Below, piece by piece: positions 53,175 to 62,192 of a stretch of DNA of 64,000 nt (within the stretch, counting starts at the first letter, position 1; each line of letters starts with the position of its first letter). The stretch covers positions 1 to 64,000 of the forward strand of contig NZ_WNZW01000005.1 of assembly GCF_009725165.1 (NCBI RefSeq). Reading direction: 5' to 3'. Both the position numbers and the translations under genes were made by a program. Origin of the DNA: Paenibacillus woosongensis (GTDB taxonomy: Bacteria; Bacillota; Bacilli; Paenibacillales; Paenibacillaceae). A model generated the notes under the pieces. The model was not told the origin of the DNA, did no database searches, and saw only the letters and a program-made list of their open reading frames with translations.

Positions 53175-53216
53175 ATGAAGACCCTGCCAATCCGGCAGGG
53201 TCTTCATTCTTTTTTT
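53175..53216 (+). terminator. Rho-independent terminator of the fructan operon
   Basis: ATGAAGACCCTGCC, loop AATCC, GGCAGGGTCTTCAT: a perfect 14-bp stem followed by TCTTTTTTT. Confidence 0.93.
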
Positions 53217-53491
53217 ATGGAAATGCACGTGGCTGCAAATTGTCAAGCTGCTGGAATGGGTCATGCGGAATTCAAGGCAAATGCGCCGATATCTCCTGCA
53301 AAGTAAGTTTAGTCCACACAGACAAGGCTTCTGAAGTGTAGTATAATGTTTCGTTGAACGTAAATGTTGAACGGGTATTCATGTATGCGATTACTATGAG
53401 CCCATTTTTGCGCACAATACAGAAATGGCATCCAGGCATACCGCATTTCATCCACGAACAACAGATGCGCCAAGATGGAGGACATACCATA

Positions 53492-54721
53492 ATGAAAAAA
53501 TCCTTAGAAGCTCATTCCCGCACCCATCCGGACTCGAATTCCAGGCTATGGCTGCTGGTGCTGGGTATTATTTTTCTCGCCACAAATTTGCGAGCACCTA
53601 TTACTTCCATAGGTCCCCTAGTTGAGACCATCCGTACCGACCTGGGCATATCCAATACGCTGGCAGGATTGATCACTACGTTGCCGCTGATCGCCTTTGC
53701 GCTGTTATCCCCTGTAGCCCCCAAGCTGGCCCGCCGTTACGGCATGCCGCACGTTCTCCTCGCTTCCGTTATACTGCTTGGCGTAGGCATCCTCATCAGA
53801 TCGTCGTGGGGAATCGGGACGCTGCTGATCGGAACGGTAATTCTCGGGCTGGCCATATCCGTATGCAACGTTCTAATGCCCAGTCTAATCAAGGAAAAAT
53901 TTCCGCTGCGAACCGGGCTTATGATCGGTGTATATTCGGTAGCCATGAATTTGACGGGGGCGATCGCATCCGGGATCAGCGTACCCGTTGCCGAAGGAGC
54001 CGGCCTGGGGTGGAAGGGCGCGCTGGCGGTTTGGGCCGTGCTGGCCTTGATCGCTTCCGTGTTCTGGGCGCCCCAGCTGCGGCGCGAGCGCCAGCAGGCG
54101 CATATTTCCGGACAGCGGGACAAGCCAACCAACGTGTGGAAATCCGCGCTGGCCTGGTACGTCACCTTGTATATGGGATTGCAATCATTGTTATTCTACG
54201 TTGTAGTGACCTGGCTTCCGGACATCTTGAAAAGCCAAGGCATGTCAGCTGATTCAGCAGGCTGGACGCTCTCATTCATGCAGCTGTCCGTGCTGCCGAT
54301 CACCTTCATTATGCCGATTATCGCCGGGCGCATGAAAAGTCAGGTCGGGCTGATGATCATAACGGTATCTTTTTTCTTTATAGGCATGGGCGGAATTTTG
54401 TACGGCAGCGACCAGTTGACGATGCTCTGGGCAATCATGATCGGCATTAGCTTAGGGAGTTCCTTTAGCCTGGCGATGATGCTGTTCGGCCTTAGAACGA
54501 GCAACGCTTACGATGCGGCCGAATTGTCGGGGATGGCTCAATCAGTCGGATACCTGCTGGCTGCAATAGGTCCGACATTTGTGGGCTACTTACACGATGC
54601 AACCCACGGATGGCGGCTGCCGATGTTTTTTCTGATCGGGGTAGCCGTACTTGTACTTATATTTGGCGTAGCTGCCGGACGGAATCGGCTCATTGGACGG
54701 CCGGCGGAGGGGGAATCTTGA
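53492..54721 (+). CDS. MFS transporter of the CynX/NimT type
   Basis: This encodes 409 residues from ATG 53492 with GGAGG ten bases upstream; a longer frame from 53354 has no site. Twelve membrane segments. The N-terminal ATNLRAPITSIGPLVETIR and LALISVCNVLMPSLIKEKFP-like middle (ISVCNVLMPSLIKEKF) mark the CynX/YycB group, which moves small compounds such as cyanate or nitroimidazole-type molecules. Substrate unknown; alone between terminators. Confidence 0.82.
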   Translation: MKKSLEAHSRTHPDSNSRLWLLVLGIIFLATNLRAPITSIGPLVETIRTDLGISNTLAGLITTLPLIAFALLSPVAPKLARRYGMPHVLLASVILLGVGILIRSSWGIGTLLIGTVILGLAISVCNVLMPSLIKEKFPLRTGLMIGVYSVAMNLTGAIASGISVPVAEGAGLGWKGALAVWAVLALIASVFWAPQLRRERQQAHISGQRDKPTNVWKSALAWYVTLYMGLQSLLFYVVVTWLPDILKSQGMSADSAGWTLSFMQLSVLPITFIMPIIAGRMKSQVGLMIITVSFFFIGMGGILYGSDQLTMLWAIMIGISLGSSFSLAMMLFGLRTSNAYDAAELSGMAQSVGYLLAAIGPTFVGYLHDATHGWRLPMFFLIGVAVLVLIFGVAAGRNRLIGRPAEGES

Positions 54722-54767
54722 TTTTGCCATTACACAATAATCCGCTTAACGCTGGTTAGACATAAAG

Positions 54768-54799
54768 AGAGCGTCCCTATGTTGTAGGGACGCTCTTTA
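54768..54799. terminator. Bidirectional terminator between convergent genes
   Basis: AGAGCGTCCCTA and TAGGGACGCTCT form a 12-bp stem with short T/A tracts outside on both strands. It separates the MFS gene from the minus-strand DUF1266 operon. Confidence 0.8.
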
Positions 54800-54829
54800 A
54801 TATGGACCGAGGGTATACGATGACAGCAA

Positions 54830-55471
54830 TTACGGCTTAAGGTGAAGCATTGGATTTTGGTTGCTGTTCATCAATTGCATGATAATTTTACGGTTCCTGC
54901 TGACGAAGCTGAAGGGATTGTCCTGCAGCAAATACTGCTGGCCAACGGCATAGCTGGTAACATAAGTTTCCCAGTCTGAGAAATCCGCTTTAATCAAAGA
55001 GATAACTTGGCCGATATAAGCCCACATTTCATTTTCCGATAAATAGCCTACCTCTTTCCCGGCAAAGCAATTCAACATCGTCCATGAGTAATCGTACGCT
55101 CCGGTCCCTCCAGTGGAGAGGCTCCATAAATAACGGTTGACGACTGTGAACTGGCGCTTCCTATGTTCGTTTGTCAGAGCCTCGATATATCGGCTGCGCT
55201 CGGCGGCGGACAGTGTGGAGAGCTGGCAATAATCACGATAATATTCGCTGCGGCGGCCCGTCTCAAGGAACCACTCGATTGTGGCCGCGAGCTTTTCTTT
55301 ATCATGAATATCCTGCTGCTTCAGGAAGCCGCGCATGCGCCCCCACATGCGATATTGCATCTTCGGGTTCATAACGAAGTAGCCGACCTCCTGGCCGATG
55401 GCGCAAAGGGAGAGTACAGCGTTCACGTAAGGCATCCAGGCTTTGCGTTCCTCCGGCTTATCTATGTTCAT
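54830..55471 (-). CDS. DUF1266-family protein of the hscC operon
   Basis: This encodes 213 residues, no signal peptide. The C-terminal half (AYDYSWTMLNCFAGKEVGYL, MWAYIGQVISLI, FSDWETYVTSYAVGQQYLL) matches the DUF1266 pattern. GGGGGGTTC lies before the ATG. It is the last gene of a set with a J-domain protein (21 bp upstream) and an HscC-type Hsp70. In E. coli the DUF1266 genes ybeU and ybeR are likewise next to hscC, djlC and djlB, so a role with this chaperone is implied. Biochemical function unknown. Confidence 0.75.
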   Translation of the reverse strand: MNIDKPEERKAWMPYVNAVLSLCAIGQEVGYFVMNPKMQYRMWGRMRGFLKQQDIHDKEKLAATIEWFLETGRRSEYYRDYCQLSTLSAAERSRYIEALTNEHRKRQFTVVNRYLWSLSTGGTGAYDYSWTMLNCFAGKEVGYLSENEMWAYIGQVISLIKADFSDWETYVTSYAVGQQYLLQDNPFSFVSRNRKIIMQLMNSNQNPMLHLKP

Positions 55472-55492
55472 TGGCTTTGAACCCCCCTGTAA

Positions 55493-57658
55493 TCAGTTGT
55501 AGCGCATGTATCTCCATTGTCTGCGTGCCTCTTGGATGAACGGTATGTAGAACAGGATCAGGAGAACCGTCAGGTACATGACCGTTGACGGCAGTTTGTC
55601 TGGCGGCACGGTTGTCCTGATTGTATCGTCTGCGACGATATAATAATGGGACAGAGGGTGATGGCTTAAATAATTGTCCGACATTCGCCTTAACTGTATT
55701 AACTGATCCATCTCCTGCTGAAGCTCCTGCGGAGGAGATAACCTCATTTCCCCCGAGATTTCCACAGTCTTGTCATTGAACACTTCCATGGCCTGTTTGT
55801 AATTGCTGATGATCATCACGGAAGCATTACCCGAATATCCGATGCAGACATACCCGTTTAACCGGTCCATTAGCCCGAGCTCCCTCGCTTTATCTGCGTG
55901 CAGGTACCGATATGTGGAGGAGCCTTCGGCATCCTTGTCCTCGATTTCCAGAATCCCCGTATATAACGCATTCGTTAGCTTTATTCGCACGGCATGCGTC
56001 CCCGGTGGGAGACGATCCATGGCAGCGGCATCATGAACGGTGATGATCTGCGGAGGGGCAAGCATGGTTTGCACATAAGCCCAGGCCGATTGGCCGGTAT
56101 GCTTGACGATGGACTGGTTAATGATGAGATGGAGAATAACGATAATCGTCAAAACAGGCCATCTTCGGGAAAAAAGCAGAACCACGGCTCTTTTTAACCG
56201 GCTAAGCAATGGAATCCGACCCAGCTCCATGTTGATTTCCCGCCGCGCCTGCTTGCGGGCAGGACCTTTCAAATAAGACAGAGCACTTTCGGTATGGCGG
56301 TGAACTGCGGCCAGTCCAAGAACAGCCTCAATATCTTCCCCGTCTATCGCCAGCGCCTGGTTGAAGTCTGCTTTGGCCTGATCCATGTTCCCCAGCTTCA
56401 TCTGACATTGTCCTGCCAAGGCGAGAGCCTCGGCATGCTCCGGAATTTGGGCCAGAACCTGCTGCACATCTTCTAACGCATCGGAGAATCTGTTCATACC
56501 CAGCAGCATATGGGCTCTCATCAGGAATGCTTCGCTATCCCCAGGGGATCGACGGATATAATCGTTGCAGGAAGCGAGAGCTTCCTCGCCATTTCCGGTT
56601 CGGCGATAGAACTCGGTTTGCAGCCGGAGCAGATCCTTATCGTCCTTAAAAATATCCAGCGCCTTAATGAGATTCACATGGGCGGTGCGCCTATCATCCT
56701 CGATAAGCGCGATGGCGACAGCCTCGCGATAACGAAGAAACTCCTCGCGGCGCTCGTCTGTCATGTCCTGCGCTTGCAGAATGGCTGAGTAATCCATATG
56801 TAATCCGGGTAGATCCATAATGACATAAGTATCTAATTTGGGATATTCCTCGGCAAATTCCTCATCCTCCATGCTCCGTTCGCGCCAGCGGAAGTGCTCT
56901 TCAAGGATGCTCCAGACGTCTCTGGGCAAAAAGTAATTTTGCTCGCAGTAATCGAGCATTCTCTCAGCCACCGCCCGCTGGTAATCGATGTTCCACAGCG
57001 TGTCCGAGGCAAGGAGATTCAGCCAGCGATGAGTGTCCATACGGGCAGCGAAATCCGAATATAAAGCATGAACCTGCGCCATGAATTCATCTACCGGATA
57101 GACAGATTCTTCATACTCGTCATCAAAATCATAATCATGGTAGTCATCAAAATTCTCATCAGGAACCTCATCAGGATCCTCGTCATCCCAATCGTTATCT
57201 TCGTTATGCTCTTCATGCTGCTCGTCGCGGCTCAGGGTATCCCACTTCGGAAGGCGTGGAATACGGAGAGGCTCCGCATCGAGCTCTTCCATGTTTTCAG
57301 GAGGACCCTCCTCCTCAAAGTCATCGGGAGCGTCTTCGGACTCTAGGTCATCCAGAGTGTCTTCGTCCTCTGCGTTAGGGGGAATCTCGCTGAAAATCGG
57401 CCTTTCCAAAGAGGAGAAACCCGCATCCTGCTCCAATTCTTCTTCAGCTCTTTCATCATCCTCATCTTCCTCGTAGAGGACTTGTTCCTGCTGATGCTGT
57501 TTTGCCAGCTTCATGGCCCGATCATAGGCCTCCCTCAGCCTCTGGTATCCTTCAGGATCATCTTCGGGATGATGAATTTTCAGCAGCTTGGCATAGGCTC
57601 GCCGAATAACGGAAGTGTCATAGGTTTGCTCAACGCCGAGAATTTCCCAAATGCTCAA
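55493..57658 (-). CDS. Membrane J-domain protein (DjlB/DjlC-like) with TPR repeats
   Basis: This encodes 721 residues. Residues 1-60 are a J-like domain (SIWEILGVEQTYDTSVIRRAY) whose HPD motif is HPE-D (HHPEDDPEGYQ), as in DjlB/DjlC relatives. A strongly acidic Asp/Glu-rich stretch covers about 70-195. TPR repeats span about 345-450 (GEEALASCNDYIRRSPGDSEA and two following units). A membrane segment lies near 500-518, an outside domain of about 170 residues follows, and a second segment lies at 692-708. It should recruit and stimulate the Hsp70 encoded just upstream, with which it overlaps by 4 bp. Confidence 0.82.
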   Translation of the reverse strand: MSIWEILGVEQTYDTSVIRRAYAKLLKIHHPEDDPEGYQRLREAYDRAMKLAKQHQQEQVLYEEDEDDERAEEELEQDAGFSSLERPIFSEIPPNAEDEDTLDDLESEDAPDDFEEEGPPENMEELDAEPLRIPRLPKWDTLSRDEQHEEHNEDNDWDDEDPDEVPDENFDDYHDYDFDDEYEESVYPVDEFMAQVHALYSDFAARMDTHRWLNLLASDTLWNIDYQRAVAERMLDYCEQNYFLPRDVWSILEEHFRWRERSMEDEEFAEEYPKLDTYVIMDLPGLHMDYSAILQAQDMTDERREEFLRYREAVAIALIEDDRRTAHVNLIKALDIFKDDKDLLRLQTEFYRRTGNGEEALASCNDYIRRSPGDSEAFLMRAHMLLGMNRFSDALEDVQQVLAQIPEHAEALALAGQCQMKLGNMDQAKADFNQALAIDGEDIEAVLGLAAVHRHTESALSYLKGPARKQARREINMELGRIPLLSRLKRAVVLLFSRRWPVLTIIVILHLIINQSIVKHTGQSAWAYVQTMLAPPQIITVHDAAAMDRLPPGTHAVRIKLTNALYTGILEIEDKDAEGSSTYRYLHADKARELGLMDRLNGYVCIGYSGNASVMIISNYKQAMEVFNDKTVEISGEMRLSPPQELQQEMDQLIQLRRMSDNYLSHHPLSHYYIVADDTIRTTVPPDKLPSTVMYLTVLLILFYIPFIQEARRQWRYMRYN

Positions 57659-59361
57659 AAGTAGTCACTCCACTTCTCCAGATGATCAAGCTGTTTTCGG
57701 AGCTTCGCAGCAGCCTTCTTGACCTCTTGTTCATTCTGGGAAGTAAGTACCCTTTCGAACTCCAGAAGAAGAAAAGCAATTTCTTCTCTTTTCTCGCCAA
57801 GCGCTTCTTCATAAAGGCGTTCGCCCCTGGCCAGCAGCAGCCTGTTTTCGCTGCGCTCGCGCGGGTGGATTTTAATATCCTTCAATTCATCCAATCGTCT
57901 GGCGATGTCTTCCGGCGTAAGGAGCCCCGGGTTTTTCTCGATGATCATTGACTTCTTCATCCCGGTGCTTGTCGTTGTTACCTCGACCTCCAAAATTCCG
58001 TTAATGTCGTATGTAAACCGCACATCGATCGACTGCTCTCCGGCCTTGTCAGGCGGGATATCGACTTCCAGTTCTCCCAGCTTGATGTTATTGGAGACTA
58101 GACGGCTTTCTCCTTGATAGATATCTACGGCAATGATTTTTTGCTGATCATAAAGGGTATAGTAGGATTCCACTTTACTAACCGGGATCGGCGTATTGCG
58201 CTCAATAATCGGCGAGAAATGACCATGCTCAAATTGATTGCCCCCGCCCATTCGCTTTGAGGTTTCGATTCCCAGCGTATAGGGGCATACGTCCGTCAGG
58301 ACGACTTCCTTCAGGCTTTCGTTCCGCTCCTTGAGAGCGACTTGAATAGCTGCTCCAAGGGCTACGGTTTCGTCGGGATTTACGCCGGCAAAAGGGAGAC
58401 GTCCGAACATTTTCGTTACAATCGACTTGATGACAGGCATCCGGGTCGCTCCCCCGATCAGAATGACCGCATCCATATCCCGCGGAGACAGCGCCGCGTC
58501 CCGCAGCGCGCGTTCGATAGGGTGGCGCAGGCGCAGCATGAGCTGGGCGGCGATTTTCTCGTATTCATTGCGATCGATTGTGGTTTCATAGGTCGCATCC
58601 TCAATGGTAAAAGTCATGGTTCCGGTCGGATCTTGGCCAAGCGCCCGCTTGCACAGCTCCGCCTGCTTGAATAGCGCAGAACGGGCTTTGAGATCCAGGG
58701 AGGTATAGTCGAGGCCATGCTTCTGCACGAAATAAGAGACGAGCAGCTCTGTGAAATCCTCCCCGCCTAAATAGTTGTCACCTGCAATCGATTTGACCTC
58801 CATGACGCCTTCAAAAAATTCAAGGATCGACACGTCAAAGGTGCCGCCCCCCAGGTCGAAGACCAGAAATTTGGTCTCGGACTCTTCCTGGTGCAAGCCG
58901 TAAGCAATCGCCGCCGCCGTCGGCTCGCTGATCAGCCGCTCCACCTTCAAGCCAGCGAATTCAGCGGCGCGCTTCGTCGCTTTCCGCTGGGTATCGTTGA
59001 AGTAAGCCGGCACGCTGATGACGGCCTCGGTCACCTCTTCTCCAAAGTAGGCTTCGGCATCGGCCTTGAGCGATTTGATGACAAACGAAGAGAGCTCTTC
59101 CGGGGTAAAGGTATACTTGCCCAGCCGGTACAGCTTCTCTGTGCCCATATAGCGTTTAAAAGTCGAAGCAGTCAGATCAGGGTGAGTCATGAGTCGTTCC
59201 TTGGCGATTTCTCCGATCAGGATCTCGCCGTTATCGTCTACCCCGACGACAGAGGGAGTCAGATGCTCTCCGTGAACGTTCGGTATTAGTTTTGGACCTT
59301 CTTCCGTCCAATAAGCCACCAGGCTATGGGTGGTCCCTAGATCGATCCCAATCATTGTCAT
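57655..59361 (-). CDS. hscC: HscC-type Hsp70 chaperone
   Basis: This encodes 568 residues, much shorter than DnaK (about 610-640). The ATPase domain has IGIDLGTTHSLVAYW, SVPAYFNDTQRKATKRAAE, LVFDLGGGTFDVSILEF and ILIGGATRMPVIK. The substrate-binding half has ILTD-like VVLTDVCPYTLGIETS and SPIIERNTPIPVSK, and the helical lid is short, with no EEVD end. Similarity to E. coli HscC runs along the whole length. AAAGAGG precedes the ATG. First gene of a three-gene minus-strand operon with its J-protein and DUF1266 partner. Confidence 0.9.
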   Translation of the reverse strand: MTMIGIDLGTTHSLVAYWTEEGPKLIPNVHGEHLTPSVVGVDDNGEILIGEIAKERLMTHPDLTASTFKRYMGTEKLYRLGKYTFTPEELSSFVIKSLKADAEAYFGEEVTEAVISVPAYFNDTQRKATKRAAEFAGLKVERLISEPTAAAIAYGLHQEESETKFLVFDLGGGTFDVSILEFFEGVMEVKSIAGDNYLGGEDFTELLVSYFVQKHGLDYTSLDLKARSALFKQAELCKRALGQDPTGTMTFTIEDATYETTIDRNEYEKIAAQLMLRLRHPIERALRDAALSPRDMDAVILIGGATRMPVIKSIVTKMFGRLPFAGVNPDETVALGAAIQVALKERNESLKEVVLTDVCPYTLGIETSKRMGGGNQFEHGHFSPIIERNTPIPVSKVESYYTLYDQQKIIAVDIYQGESRLVSNNIKLGELEVDIPPDKAGEQSIDVRFTYDINGILEVEVTTTSTGMKKSMIIEKNPGLLTPEDIARRLDELKDIKIHPRERSENRLLLARGERLYEEALGEKREEIAFLLLEFERVLTSQNEQEVKKAAAKLRKQLDHLEKWSDYF

Positions 59362-59591
59362 TCAGGTAACCTCTTTCTCGAATATGTATTAAATCTGCTT
59401 AGGTATATATCGACAGATTTTAGCCTAAATTTCATAATTTGCCCATAAAAGAATTGTGCTGTTAGGATCATGTTCCCGGCACCCTAAGTATGGTAATCTT
59501 TAGATCAGTAGTTTCTTGGAGAAATATATGATATGACCTTACTGAAAGAATGATATATAATAATTTGATATTATAGATAGATGGAGTCGAT

Positions 59592-60941
59592 ATGATGAGT
59601 GTTCAAAGAAGTATTAACGAGCAGAAGAAGGATCGATTTTCTTCTACAGGGTTTATACTGGCCGCGATCGGGAGCTCCGTGGGCCTCGGGAACATGTGGA
59701 AGTTCCCTTACATTACCGGTGAGAACGGCGGGGCGGCATTTTTCCTGCTATTTATTATCTGCCTAGTGATTATAGGGCTGCCAGTGCTTCTGGCTGAGCT
59801 GGCGATCGGCCGCAGCGGACGGGGCAGCGCAGCAACAGCTTTCGTAAGGGTGGGCGGGAAGCCTGGATGGAAGGGGCTTGGTATTCTGCAGGTCATCGCC
59901 CCCTTTATGATTCTGTCGTTTTACATCATCGTGGCAGGCTGGACGCTGCATTATGCGGTGACGGCTTTTAGCGGGAATTTGTTCAGCGATACGGATTTTG
60001 CGGGGCAGTTCTCCCATTTCGTATCCGGCTATATGCCGGTCTTCTGGCAATTCGTTGCCCTGCTGATCACAGGCGGCGTGGTCATTCTCGGGATTTCCGG
60101 CGGCATCGAGAAATTCAATAAAATTCTGATCCCGAGTCTTGTCGTTCTGTTGGTCGTCCTGATGATCAGGGCAGTGACCCTTCCGGGGGCCGAGGCGGGG
60201 GTATCCTTCTTCCTTAATCCGGATTTCTCCCAATTGACCGCGGAGTCGGCATTGGTCGCGCTAGGCCATGCATTCTTCTCCCTGTCGCTCGGGATGGGTA
60301 TTTTGTTGACGTATGGTTCCTATGTGCGGAAGGAGCAGTCCCTTGGCTCAGCGACGCTGGCCATTGGCGCGGGCGATTTGATCTACGCGTTTATTGCAGG
60401 GCTGATCATTTTCCCGACGACCTTCTCGTTTGGCATCGCTCCGGATCAGGGGCCATCGCTTGTATTTATCGCGCTGCCGGCTGCGTTCTCGGCTATGCCG
60501 CTGGGAGCGTTCTTCGGGGGATTATTCTTCATCCTGCTGGCTATCGCTGCCTTGACGTCAGCGGTATCCCTGCTGGAGGTTCCTGTATCCTATACGATGG
60601 AGCGCTTCGGCTGGAGCCGCAAACGGTCCGTCTGGATTCTCATCCTGCTGCTCTTCCTGCTAGGGGTCCCTTCCTCGTTATCCCTTGGCATGGTTCCAGA
60701 GCTTACGTTTGGCGGAAAAGCCTTCTTTGACTGGGTGGACTTCATCACGTCCAACATCATGCTGCCGGTCGGCGGGCTGGCGATTACGATCTTCGCAGGA
60801 TACTTCTGGAAAGGAGCCGCGGAAGCTTCCGGCCTGCGTGCTGGCTGGTTCCGGGTGTGGCTGTTCATGCTGCGCTACATCGCGCCGATTCTTGTATTCC
60901 TGGTGCTGCTGCATACTTCGGGTATTATCCAATTTAAATAA
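59592..60941 (+). CDS. Sodium:neurotransmitter symporter family transporter
   Basis: This encodes 449 residues; ATG 59592 (or 59595) follows GGAGT. The signature FSSTGFILAAIGSSVGLGNMWKFPYITGENGGAAF forms the first unwound sodium/substrate-binding helix, as in LeuT, with 11-12 membrane segments in all. Bacterial members import amino acids such as tryptophan or tyrosine, or related compounds, with sodium. Divergent to the hscC operon across a 230-bp AT-rich spacer with no other feature seen. Confidence 0.88.
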   Translation: MMSVQRSINEQKKDRFSSTGFILAAIGSSVGLGNMWKFPYITGENGGAAFFLLFIICLVIIGLPVLLAELAIGRSGRGSAATAFVRVGGKPGWKGLGILQVIAPFMILSFYIIVAGWTLHYAVTAFSGNLFSDTDFAGQFSHFVSGYMPVFWQFVALLITGGVVILGISGGIEKFNKILIPSLVVLLVVLMIRAVTLPGAEAGVSFFLNPDFSQLTAESALVALGHAFFSLSLGMGILLTYGSYVRKEQSLGSATLAIGAGDLIYAFIAGLIIFPTTFSFGIAPDQGPSLVFIALPAAFSAMPLGAFFGGLFFILLAIAALTSAVSLLEVPVSYTMERFGWSRKRSVWILILLLFLLGVPSSLSLGMVPELTFGGKAFFDWVDFITSNIMLPVGGLAITIFAGYFWKGAAEASGLRAGWFRVWLFMLRYIAPILVFLVLLHTSGIIQFK

Positions 60942-60948
60942 AAAAGAG

Positions 60949-60995
60949 GCTCTCCCTGCTAACCATGTGTTTATGGTTTCGGGAGAGCTTTTTTT
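60949..60995 (+). terminator. Rho-independent terminator after symporter gene
   Basis: GCTCTCCC pairs with GGGAGAGC, with an inner AACCAT/ATGGTT stem, followed by seven T. It also lies just 3' of the convergent EamA gene. Confidence 0.88.
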
Positions 60996-61021
60996 GTGGC
61001 AAGAACGAGGTTTCACAAAGG

Positions 61022-62035
61022 TTAGAGCGCGTTTAGGTTTGAATCTTTCTGGAGTCCGGACCGGCTCGCGACAGCTCGGGCAGGTGCCCTCAGCTCGGCG
61101 GCATGTCCGTGTTTCTTCTGTACTTTGCGCTGAACCAGATTGTTGCGCACGATGGCAAAAATGACGAGCAGCGTGCCCAAGATTTCGAACATCGAGACCT
61201 GGTAGCCTTGGAAAGCCATAATAACCAAGGTGGTAATTGGAACAAAGTTGATATACAGAATCCCATTCAGCGGCGTCAGCATTTTCAGTCCCGCGTTCCA
61301 GCTTAAGAGGGCCGCGATGCCCGGCAGAAGAATCATAAAGGACATTTCCCATTTGACAGCCTCCAGTGTCTGCAGGGAAGGTACGGGCAGCAGGCCAAGC
61401 AGTGTAGCCAGGAATACGATAAACAGCGACACTATGCTGCCTAAGATACAGGTTAAGGTCGAATACCGCAGAACTGACCAGTCCTTGAACCGGCTCCCAC
61501 CCATCGAATACAATACCCAGCCTGTAACCCCGAGCAGAATAAGCAGCAGCGGGAACAGTGATTTGCCAGCTTCCGCAAAGAAGGCAAGCTTGCCATTGGT
61601 AATCACGAGGACTGCGCCTGCCAAACATAGGAGCATACTGACGATGGTATACCCGGGGGGCTTCTCCTTCGCGGTAATCCAGACGAACAGGACCGAAATC
61701 ATCGGCATGAGCACTTCGATTAATGAGGCGGTGATTGTGCCCGAATCCCCCATAAGATGCTGCCCCGTGAAGACGAGCATATTATAGACGACAAAAGCCA
61801 TTATGCCGTAAAAAAGGAGAGCTTTTCCTTTTCCCTCCAGGCGAAAAGCTGCTTTTCCTTCCCTCATCCACAAGAGGGCAGACAGAATAACGGCAACGAC
61901 GCCATAACGTATAAAAGAGAAATAGAACGGATCAATCTTCTGTAAAGCGACATGCGCGACGGGGAACATCGCTCCCCAGGACATACTTGCGATAAGACAT
62001 AGGGCCGATCCCATGATGACTTGCTTCTTATTCAT
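61022..62035 (-). CDS. EamA/DMT-family exporter
   Basis: This encodes 337 residues with ten membrane segments in two repeats of five. The N terminus GSALCLIASMSWGAMFPVAHVAL and the second-repeat SMGGSRFKDW belong to the drug/metabolite transporter family. The last 35 residues are a charged cytosolic tail. AAGGAG precedes the ATG. It is divergent to a LysR regulator, a very common arrangement in which the regulator controls the exporter. Confidence 0.87.
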   Translation of the reverse strand: MNKKQVIMGSALCLIASMSWGAMFPVAHVALQKIDPFYFSFIRYGVVAVILSALLWMREGKAAFRLEGKGKALLFYGIMAFVVYNMLVFTGQHLMGDSGTITASLIEVLMPMISVLFVWITAKEKPPGYTIVSMLLCLAGAVLVITNGKLAFFAEAGKSLFPLLLILLGVTGWVLYSMGGSRFKDWSVLRYSTLTCILGSIVSLFIVFLATLLGLLPVPSLQTLEAVKWEMSFMILLPGIAALLSWNAGLKMLTPLNGILYINFVPITTLVIMAFQGYQVSMFEILGTLLVIFAIVRNNLVQRKVQKKHGHAAELRAPARAVASRSGLQKDSNLNAL

Positions 62036-62110
62036 TTCATCGTTCTCCTTAACAATTTCCGGACGAATATTTCATATCAAATGATAGATTAATCACAGAC
62101 AGCAGTAAAA

Positions 62111-62123
62111 TGATTGTAAATCA
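62111..62123. promoter_or_regulatory. LysR T-N11-A operator
   Basis: TGATT-GTA-AATCA is a perfect palindrome of the T-N11-A kind in the divergent promoter region between the EamA and LysR genes, the usual binding place of the autoregulating LysR protein. Confidence 0.65.
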
Positions 62124-62131
62124 ATTTATAC

Positions 62132-62146
62132 ATCATTTATAATGAT
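62132..62146. promoter_or_regulatory. Second palindrome in the LysR/EamA intergenic region
   Basis: ATCATT-TAT-AATGAT is a perfect palindrome with centre 22 bp from that of the T-N11-A box (about two helical turns), fitting the activation and recognition half-sites used by a LysR tetramer. Confidence 0.55.
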
Positions 62147-62192
62147 ATCAGGACGGCATAAGTACGGAAGCGCCAGATGGAGGAGAACGGAA

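Noticed and set aside
60678..61628. A 316-codon open frame on the minus strand
   Set aside because: It overlaps the 3' end of the sodium symporter and is out of frame with the real EamA exporter gene, whose membrane protein sequence is clear.
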